Notes under the pieces: model-generated | What the model saw: only the letters and a program-made list of their open reading frames with translations | The model's database searches: none | What the model was told of the DNA's origin: nothing | Translations under genes and position numbers: made by a program | Assembly (NCBI RefSeq): GCF_029582805.1 | Contig: NZ_JAKKUT010000002.1 | Coordinates: 310,001 to 374,000, forward strand | DNA from: Candidatus Synechococcus calcipolaris G9 | Lineage (GTDB): Bacteria > Cyanobacteriota > Cyanobacteriia > Thermosynechococcales > Thermosynechococcaceae | Reading direction: 5' to 3' | Length of the DNA stretch: 64,000 bases | Shown here: positions 57,972 to 64,000 of the stretch, in pieces | How the letters are laid out: the number at the start of each line of letters is the position of its first letter | How positions within the stretch are numbered: position 1 is the stretch's first letter

Positions 57972-58418
57972 ATGACAGTCTTGCCCCTCTCCCCATCCCT
58001 CTACGATCGCGACTATGCCCTATGGATTGAGGATACCCTGACCCATCTACGGAATCGGGATGGAACGTCCTTGGATTGGCAGAACTTAGTCGAGGAAATG
58101 GATGCCTTGGGCAAGTCTCAAAAGCGGGAAATTGAAAGTCGGCTCCGGGTTTTGTTAACCCATCTATTAAAGCGGTGTTATGTCCCTAGCCCTGAAGATT
58201 ATCGTGGCTGGCAAAACACGATTGCAGAGCAACGCAGCGAACTAGAACTCCTGCTGAAACAATCCCCCAGCTTGAAGGCCTATTTTCTCAATGTCCTCCC
58301 CCCCGCCTATGCCTATGCCGACCAGAGGGTTCGGGCTGATTATCCCCATATTCCCTTCCCCCAGGTTTGTCCCTTTGAATTAGATATGGAGATCATTGGC
58401 GATCGCCGGTTTTGGTAA
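57972..58418 (+). CDS. DUF29 family protein
   Basis: 148 residues from ATG 57972; an earlier TTG/GTG-type frame to 57876 adds unlikely residues. LYDRDYALWIEDTLTHLRNR, NLVEEMDALGKSQKREIE, LLTHLLKRCY and YRGWQNTIAEQRSELE show it to be a DUF29 member, divergent from the one at 39292. Function unknown. It ends six bases before nrdR on the other strand. Confidence 0.88.
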   Translation: MTVLPLSPSLYDRDYALWIEDTLTHLRNRDGTSLDWQNLVEEMDALGKSQKREIESRLRVLLTHLLKRCYVPSPEDYRGWQNTIAEQRSELELLLKQSPSLKAYFLNVLPPAYAYADQRVRADYPHIPFPQVCPFELDMEIIGDRRFW

Positions 58419-58423
58419 GCATT

Positions 58424-58972
58424 CTATTGAGGGGCCGTAGCCCTAGCCAAATAGTGATCTTCGGGATTGTCTTGATCCTGTTTGAGCGGTTGTTTGACCT
58501 CTTGTTTGATATTTTGCTTAATATCTTGTTTGAGAAAATCCAATTCTTCAACAAAATCACTAATGCCCTGAAACTGGCGATAGACCGATGCAAAACGAAC
58601 GTAGGCCACTTCACTTAGTTGTCGCAGACGGGTTAAGGCCGCTTCACCAATTTCCGCACTGGCCACCTCCCGCAGCGATCGCAATTGCAGATCCGCTTCA
58701 ATTTCATCCACCAAGGTTTCGATGGCATGACTAGAAATGCCGGTTTTTTCACAGGCGGTGACAATGCCCCGCAACAGTTTGGATCGATCAAAGGATTCGC
58801 GATCGCCATTCCGCTTGATCACTGAAATGGGTACAAACTCAATTCGCTCGTAGGTGGTAAACCGGCGATCGCAGTGCAAACATTCCCGTCGTCGCCGCAC
58901 ACTTTGACCCGCTTCAGCGGATCGGGACTCAAGCACCCGACTATCGGTATGGTGACAAAAGGGACACTGCAT
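58424..58972 (-). CDS. nrdR: Ribonucleotide reductase repressor NrdR, long C-terminus
   Basis: 182 residues. Zinc ribbon [15 protein letters not shown] and [12 protein letters not shown], then the ATP-cone domain ([19 protein letters not shown]). NrdR binds NrdR boxes and represses nrd genes by ATP/dATP level. The last ~30 residues repeat (x)[20 protein letters not shown], beyond the usual ~155-residue length. ATG 58972 follows an in-frame TTG. Confidence 0.93.
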   Translation of the reverse strand: MQCPFCHHTDSRVLESRSAEAGQSVRRRRECLHCDRRFTTYERIEFVPISVIKRNGDRESFDRSKLLRGIVTACEKTGISSHAIETLVDEIEADLQLRSLREVASAEIGEAALTRLRQLSEVAYVRFASVYRQFQGISDFVEELDFLKQDIKQNIKQEVKQPLKQDQDNPEDHYLARATAPQ

Positions 58973-59043
58973 CAATATTTCCCTCAGATCGAGGACTACC
59001 TATAGCCTAGGATAAAATGGAGGAATAAAGGATGGACAAACCT

Positions 59044-59424
59044 ATGACTCAAGTAACACAGGCACAACCAACACAGTCAGGCCCACAGTCCGAAAAGGGC
59101 ATTTTAATGACGGAAGCCGCCCTGCGCCATGTTTTAGAACTGCGGGAAAAACAGGGGAGCGATCTCTGTCTGCGGGTCGGTGTCCGTGGGGGCGGTTGCT
59201 CAGGCATGTCCTACACCATGGACTTTGAAGACCCCAAGAATATTCGCCCCGAGGATCAGGTCTTTGACTACGATGGCTTTCAGGTGGTGTCTGATCCCAA
59301 GAGTATGCTCTATATCTACGGCCTGGTTTTAGACTATAGTAATGCCCTCATTGGTGGCGGTTTTCAATTTACTAATCCCAATGCGGCCCAAACCTGTGGC
59401 TGTGGCACGTCTTTTTCTACATAA
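59044..59424 (+). CDS. Iron-sulfur cluster carrier, IscA/SufA type
   Basis: 126 residues from ATG 59044 (an ATG at 59032 is also possible). The A-type carrier fold has the three Cys: GGGCSGMSY and TCGCGTSF. An N-terminal ~20-residue Gln/Thr-rich extension precedes the fold. IscA or SufA cannot be told apart here. The TPR gene that follows five bases on is a frequent neighbour in cyanobacteria. Confidence 0.9.
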   Translation: MTQVTQAQPTQSGPQSEKGILMTEAALRHVLELREKQGSDLCLRVGVRGGGCSGMSYTMDFEDPKNIRPEDQVFDYDGFQVVSDPKSMLYIYGLVLDYSNALIGGGFQFTNPNAAQTCGCGTSFST

Positions 59425-59429
59425 AACCT

Positions 59430-59846
59430 ATGACCGAGATCGAAGATCAATTTCAAGCGGCGATCGAGCAGTACAAGGGCGGTGCTCCCGTCCCAGAACT
59501 GATTCCGACGTTCAAGGATATTTGTCAGCGGGCCCAAAAGAGTAGCTCCGCCTGGACGTGCTTGGCCTGGCTATATCTCTTGGATGAAAAACCCCACCAG
59601 GCCTATAAAGCGGCCCAACGGGCGGTAAAGCTAAATCCAGAGGATCCCCAAGCCCGGATTAATTTAGCCATGGCGATGCTGGAAACGGGGAAAAAAGGGG
59701 TGCGTCCCCACATTGAATTGGCCCAAACCATTGTCAATGCCGTCCCGGAGTTACGCCAGGAAGTGACGGACAATTTTGCCGATGGCCTCAGTCGCAAACC
59801 AGAGTGGGATAGTTTACAGCGGTTGCAGATGCTTGTCTTGGGCTAA
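59430..59846 (+). CDS. TPR-repeat protein
   Basis: 138 residues. Tetratricopeptide-like helices: SAWTCLAWLYLLDEKPHQAYK and AAQRAVKLNPEDPQARINLA. Binding platform for other proteins. It follows the A-type carrier with five bases between, suggesting an operon and perhaps a role with that protein. Confidence 0.85.
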   Translation: MTEIEDQFQAAIEQYKGGAPVPELIPTFKDICQRAQKSSSAWTCLAWLYLLDEKPHQAYKAAQRAVKLNPEDPQARINLAMAMLETGKKGVRPHIELAQTIVNAVPELRQEVTDNFADGLSRKPEWDSLQRLQMLVLG

Positions 59847-59934
59847 ATGAAACCCATTACTTGGAGCAGTCATTTTAAATTGCTTCACGAGCAATCTTCA
59901 CTGAAAATCATGTAACTTAGGTGGAATCGGAACA

Positions 59935-60177
59935 ATGGCAAGAGGGCTTCTGGATAGACTGAACTGGCTATTAGTCATTGACAGCTTTTTTGTTCTCGCT
60001 AGTTTTGTCTGGTTTGTGCTTGCCCTACTGGGGCGATCGCTGGATATTCCCCTGGGGTTTGATCTATGGTTGCGACTTTGGGATCCGGTCTTTACTCCCG
60101 CCTTGGGACTACTCATGGCTGGGGCTATCCTCAGTGGTCTATTTAGCTATGTGCAAAAACGCTGGTTTCTCAATTAA
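59935..60177 (+). CDS. Small two-helix membrane protein
   Basis: 80 residues. Two hydrophobic segments (LLVIDSFFVLASFVWFVLAL and FTPALGLLMAGAILSGLFSY) with a Leu/Trp/Asp-rich link. Unknown function, possibly conserved in cyanobacteria. Its stop is immediately followed by the TTG start of queG, so translation is likely coupled. Confidence 0.7.
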   Translation: MARGLLDRLNWLLVIDSFFVLASFVWFVLALLGRSLDIPLGFDLWLRLWDPVFTPALGLLMAGAILSGLFSYVQKRWFLN

Positions 60178-61152
60178 TTGAAGCATCCTGCCTTAAATGC
60201 CTCTGCTGTGAAAGCCCAGGCCCGATCCCTCGGATTTCATCGGGTGGGTATTGTTGCCCTTGGGGAGAGTGCATCGGCTGATCTTCAATCTGAGCATAGA
60301 TCTGGGCCGGTGGCCCTGCAAGAATGGTTAGACCAAGGCTACCAGGCCGATATGGATTGGATGGCCGACCCGCGCCGTCAGGATATTCATCGTGTTTTAC
60401 CGGGGGTTCAGTCGGTGATTGCCGTGGCCTTAAACTACTACAGTCCCCACTCCCGTGCTGATGGGCCAAACCATGGCAAAATTTCCCGCTATGCCTGGGG
60501 ACGAGACTACCATCGCGTCTTAACCACGCGACTCAAGGCCCTGGCCCAATGGCTCCATGACCAGGACTCTGACATTAAAACTCGTTACTACGTGGACACT
60601 GGCCCCGTCCAGGATAAGGTTTGGGCGGAGCGGGCCGGTCTGGGTTGGATTGGTAAACATAGTAATTTAATTACCCGAGATTATGGCTCCTGGGTCTTTT
60701 TAGGGGAACTATTAACCACCTTGCCCTTAGCGGGCGATCGCCCCCATGGGGAACATTGCGGAACCTGCCGCCGCTGTTTAGATGCCTGTCCAACCCAGGC
60801 CATTACGCGCCCCTTTGTTGTCGATGCCAATCGCTGTATTGCCTACCACACCATTGAAAATCGCGCCGAAACCCTGCCTGCCAGTATTAGCGATCGCCTT
60901 GAGGGGTGGGTGGCCGGCTGTGATATTTGTCAGGATGTTTGCCCCTGGAATCAACGGTTTGCCCAACCCACGGATATTTCTGATTTTGAACCCTATGCCA
61001 CTAATCTGGCCCCATCTCTTCAGGAGCTTGCCCACCTCCGAGATGAAGACTGGCACAAGCGCTTTCCAGCTTCCGCCCTGCGCCGCATTAAGCCAGCCAT
61101 GTGGCGACGAAATGCCCAGGCAAACCTAAATCAGGTTCCCACTCCAGAGTAA
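60178..61152 (+). CDS. queG: Epoxyqueuosine reductase
   Basis: 324 residues, TTG start right after the previous stop. Cobalamin-dependent iron-sulfur enzyme for the last step of queuosine in tRNA. Two 4Fe-4S motifs: [13 protein letters not shown] and [11 protein letters not shown]; the N-terminal cobalamin part includes YADMDWM-like sequence ([15 protein letters not shown]). Normal length. Confidence 0.92.
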   Translation: MKHPALNASAVKAQARSLGFHRVGIVALGESASADLQSEHRSGPVALQEWLDQGYQADMDWMADPRRQDIHRVLPGVQSVIAVALNYYSPHSRADGPNHGKISRYAWGRDYHRVLTTRLKALAQWLHDQDSDIKTRYYVDTGPVQDKVWAERAGLGWIGKHSNLITRDYGSWVFLGELLTTLPLAGDRPHGEHCGTCRRCLDACPTQAITRPFVVDANRCIAYHTIENRAETLPASISDRLEGWVAGCDICQDVCPWNQRFAQPTDISDFEPYATNLAPSLQELAHLRDEDWHKRFPASALRRIKPAMWRRNAQANLNQVPTPE

Positions 61153-61159
61153 AACCGCC

Positions 61160-62101
61160 CTAGAGACAAATTCCTGAAAGGTCTGAATCTACCGCTTCCT
61201 GTAGTTTTAGGAGCGTACTGGTGAGGGCCTCCGCATTGATTTGATGCCAATCCACACCCCTGAAAATCGTTTGTAACCGCTCCGTAATCCGGGTGAGATC
61301 CCCAAATAAATTTTCCCGAGGTAAACCCGGCAATAGGGCCGTTGCCCCTTGATTGATGGCCCACTTACATTCGGAATCATGGACGGATTGGCGCATACCG
61401 CTCAACAGAATAACCTGTAAATCAGGGTAGGTTTCATGGTAGCGACGGCAAAAGTCATAGGGATTTGTTTTTGGCATCCCCAGATCTAGGAGTAATAGAT
61501 TAGGGGCATTATGGAGGGACTCAATGTGAGCCATCACTTTTTCTAACTCAAAGTGAGAGGTTCCCCAGATGGTGGATAGGCCCTGGGAGTTGAGGAGTTC
61601 TCGCCACATTTCACCCTGGGTACGGGAGGAATGGGTCATGAGGATAAATTTGGCTTCATTATGGGTGGTTGCCGGGGGCGGGGTTCCCGAGCTAAGCCAG
61701 ACAAATTCCAGTTCGGTTTCACCCACCATCATGCGATCGCCATGCTTGAGCAGGTAGGGATCAAACACCCGCTGATTATTGACAAAGGAACCGTTCATGC
61801 TTTTGTTGTCAAGAAAGTGATACCCCTTTTGCGGATCAACCCGAATGATGGAATGGTGACGGGATGCCCAGCGATCCGGGAGGACAATATCACAATCCTT
61901 GCTTCGACCAATGCTCCATTCTGGTCGTTGCGTCAGGACAATGGAACGTTGCATATAGGGAGAATGCAGTAAAACCCGAGGAACAGGTGCGGCTATGATA
62001 AGTTCCACTGGACGAACAAAACCCTTAGCACCCTGGGTTGAGCCCGTCGGTTTTTGCATTTCAGGTACGTAGGTATCAGATTTTTTAGGAGGTGATTCCA
62101 T
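61160..62101 (-). CDS. FHA-domain protein with degenerate receiver domain
   Basis: 313 residues. The N-terminal half has an FHA phosphothreonine-binding domain (WSIGRSKDCDIVLPDRWASR, HHSIIRV, KSMNGSFVNN). From ~175 a receiver-like domain follows: the phospho-Asp is present in LLLLDLGMP, but the acidic pair at the start of such domains is replaced by MTHSS, so it may not be phosphorylated. Convergent with queG. Confidence 0.85.
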   Translation of the reverse strand: MESPPKKSDTYVPEMQKPTGSTQGAKGFVRPVELIIAAPVPRVLLHSPYMQRSIVLTQRPEWSIGRSKDCDIVLPDRWASRHHSIIRVDPQKGYHFLDNKSMNGSFVNNQRVFDPYLLKHGDRMMVGETELEFVWLSSGTPPPATTHNEAKFILMTHSSRTQGEMWRELLNSQGLSTIWGTSHFELEKVMAHIESLHNAPNLLLLDLGMPKTNPYDFCRRYHETYPDLQVILLSGMRQSVHDSECKWAINQGATALLPGLPRENLFGDLTRITERLQTIFRGVDWHQINAEALTSTLLKLQEAVDSDLSGICL

Positions 62102-62234
62102 AGATCGGTATGAATTATGTCTTTATTTTAAGGATGGAGAAGCGATCGCAAGGTCTTGTCGTGTTTTTAACAAGTTATTTTTCCAGTGTACACAGCTATT
62201 GCTAAACGAGGTATCCCAAATGACGCAGTTTTGC

Positions 62235-64000
62235 TTAAAAGTTTAGTTCTCCTTGGGCTATTTTACTGGAATCAGCCGGGCTGTCTACGGTAGCGTTTAT
62301 TGTAGATTTGGGCGTACTTTTGCGTAAGCCAACGGCAATCTTACTATGTTTCTCAATTTGGGCCATCACCTGCCGGGCCCGTTGGATCACCTCTGCCGGT
62401 AAACCCGCTAGACGACCGGCTTCAATACCATAGGAGCGATCGGCTCCCCCGGGCTGGACTTGGTGTAGAAAAATAATCTCATCCGGTAGTTCTTTGACCA
62501 CGACTTGGTAATTGGCCACGTTGGTTAAAATCATCGCCAGTTCATTGAGTTCATGGTAGTGGGTAGCAAAAATGGTGCGGGCCCTGAGGGTGACCGCTAG
62601 GTATTCGGCCACGGCCCAGGCGATCGCCAGGCCATCAAAGGTGGCGGTGCCCCGGCCAATTTCGTCCAGTAAAACCAGGGAGCGATCGCTGGCATGGTTC
62701 AAAATGTTGGCGGTTTCATTCATTTCCACCATAAATGTGGATTGGCCGGTCGCTAAATCATCTACGGCTCCCACACGGGTAAAAATGCGATCGCACAGGG
62801 CCATCTGGGCCCCTTGGGCCGGTACAAAACTCCCCATCTGGGCCAGGAGTTGGATCAGACCCACTTGGCGCAGATAACAACTTTTACCACTGGCATTGGG
62901 GCCGGTCAAAATCATTAAATCCGCCAGACCCCCTAGATGGGTATCATTGGGGACAAAAAAGCCCACGGGCAAGGATTGCTCCACCACGGGATGGCGACCC
63001 TGGTGAACGTGAATCTGGCGATCCTCGGATAAGGCCGGACAGACATAACCCTGATAGATAGCCACCTCCGCCAACCCCAAGAGTACATCCACTGCGGCTA
63101 CGGCCGCCGCCACCTCCCGAATCACACTGGCCTGCTCGGCCACCTGTTGGCGTAACTCTAGGAAAATTTCGTACTCTAGTTGATACAACGCCGTTTGGGC
63201 AGAGAATAGCCGGGCTTCCCGTTCCTTCAGTTCGGTGGTAATGTAGCGTTCTTCATTGGTGAGGGTTTGCTTCCGCAGATAATCCTCCGGCAGGTTTTGG
63301 GCCTTGGCCCGAGACACACTGATATAGTAGCCAGCGACTTTGGTAAAGCCCACCTTGAGGGTCGAAATCCCGGTGCGTTGCCGTTCCTGGGTCTCCAAAT
63401 TTAGAAACCACTGTTGATCCTGCTCCAACTGTTGTCGCTGTTGATCCAGTTCCGGGGAGGCCCCCGGGCGAATCATCCCCCCTTCCATCAGTGCCATGGG
63501 TGGGGATTCAACGAGGGCGGCGTAGAGCCGCTCACCTAAGTGATCCAGGGCGGGGGGCACGGTAGCCAGGGTTTGGAAAAAGGGGGATGTGGTTCCCACC
63601 ACAGCGGTACTTAAATCCAACAGGGTGCGAAAGGAATCCCGTAGTGCGGCCAGATCTCGGGCATTGGCCGATCCGGAGCCGGCCCGGCCCGCTAATCGCT
63701 CTAGATCATAAACATTCTGGAGATGGCGATTTAAGACCTGTCGCAGTTGGGGTTGATCCATCAGTTCTTGGATGGCCCCCTGCCTGGCTTGAATTTCTCC
63801 TAGATCTAACAGGGGTTGAAGTAGCCACCGACGCAGAAGTCGCCCCCCCATTGCTGTGACGGTGCGATCGATAGCCCACAGGAGGGAACCATGGTAGCTC
63901 CCTTCCCGGGATGTTTGGGTTAATTCAAGATTGCGGCGGGTTGAGGAATCTAAGAAAAGGTAATGGCTGAGGTGATAGGTACTCAGGGGTTGTAGGGGAA
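62235..64000 (-). CDS. mutS: DNA mismatch repair protein MutS, 5' end beyond window
   Basis: C-terminal ~590 residues; the frame stays open to the right edge ([12 protein letters not shown] and [16 protein letters not shown]). Walker [16 protein letters not shown], Walker [17 protein letters not shown], and [10 protein letters not shown] of the ATPase are visible, with the clamp and lever region before. The last ~50 residues ([14 protein letters not shown]) form a Ser/Thr-rich tail. Full MutS is about 870 residues. Confidence 0.96.
   Translation of the reverse strand, partial: PLQPLSTYHLSHYLFLDSSTRRNLELTQTSREGSYHGSLLWAIDRTVTAMGGRLLRRWLLQPLLDLGEIQARQGAIQELMDQPQLRQVLNRHLQNVYDLERLAGRAGSGSANARDLAALRDSFRTLLDLSTAVVGTTSPFFQTLATVPPALDHLGERLYAALVESPPMALMEGGMIRPGASPELDQQRQQLEQDQQWFLNLETQERQRTGISTLKVGFTKVAGYYISVSRAKAQNLPEDYLRKQTLTNEERYITTELKEREARLFSAQTALYQLEYEIFLELRQQVAEQASVIREVAAAVAAVDVLLGLAEVAIYQGYVCPALSEDRQIHVHQGRHPVVEQSLPVGFFVPNDTHLGGLADLMILTGPNASGKSCYLRQVGLIQLLAQMGSFVPAQGAQMALCDRIFTRVGAVDDLATGQSTFMVEMNETANILNHASDRSLVLLDEIGRGTATFDGLAIAWAVAEYLAVTLRARTIFATHYHELNELAMILTNVANYQVVVKELPDEIIFLHQVQPGGADRSYGIEAGRLAGLPAEVIQRARQVMAQIEKHSKIAVGLRKSTPKSTINATVDSPADSSKIAQGELNF

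Overview
The window is a 64 kb piece of a cyanobacterial chromosome. This is shown by the photosynthetic gene set (atp operon with separate b and b' subunits, chlM, ftrV, ycf34, psbY, a high-light-inducible protein, ccmP, a Calvin-cycle type class II aldolase), by cyanobacterial regulators (sigF, sigG, pipX, a glutamine-riboswitch-like leader) and by the very frequent HIP1 octamer GCGATCGC. Overall gene content and the absence of atpC next to atpA would fit a unicellular Thermosynechococcus/Synechococcus PCC 6312-like lineage, but that is inference.

Layout. 0-1.2 kb: 3' part of purD. 1.2-4.9 kb: a type ISP-like restriction-modification gene cut in two by a complete vapBC-type toxin-antitoxin pair; the four reading frames are packed head to tail. 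5.1-9.9 kb: ATP synthase operon atp1-B-E-G-F-H-A with a strong terminator. 10-16.4 kb: surE, a Hik2/CSK-like kinase with a coiled-coil partner, fbaA, a lipoprotein, pyrC. 16.5-25.3 kb: sigF (with a CRP-like palindrome upstream), fmt, an Asn-repeat exported protein, an ABC exporter, ycf34 and a two-gene potassium channel/RCK unit.

25.3-32.1 kb is the accessory part. It holds an orphan DUF433 antitoxin with the 3' stump of its toxin, sandwiched between 130-bp direct repeats copied from the promoter and 5' end of the potassium-channel gene; a tandem 43-bp repeat; a NACHT (NLR-like) ATPase with an in-frame 15-bp minisatellite; a set of very small stress-type proteins (BON, Lys-rich, CsbD x2, lmo0937-like); a nested palindrome; an IS1 InsA-like fragment; and a frameshifted tachylectin-like pseudogene.

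32.3-48 kb: rpsT-tatD, hli, chlM, tandem Uma2 nucleases, rpmB, plsX-fabH, a glutamine-riboswitch-like leader before a 40-residue DUF4278 peptide, ccmP, a C-DES-like lyase, ftrV, pipX, trmJ, a beta-lactamase-fold hydrolase, GNAT genes and a DUF1838 gene. 48-50.4 kb: a metal-binding lipoprotein followed by a scar zone (cysteine desulfurase stump, Uma2, unrecognised debris). 50.4-64 kb: rhodanese, sigG with its anti-sigma factor, hisS-sirB-csaB, psbY, dxr, nrdR, iscA-type carrier and TPR gene, queG, an FHA/receiver protein and the 3' part of mutS.

The most unusual features are the restriction-methylase gene interrupted by a toxin-antitoxin cassette without evident loss of coding sequence, the direct-repeat-bounded remnant antitoxin cassette, and the NLR-like gene with a length-variable-type repeat inside its ATPase domain. 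All functions are assigned by reading motifs; no database search was run.
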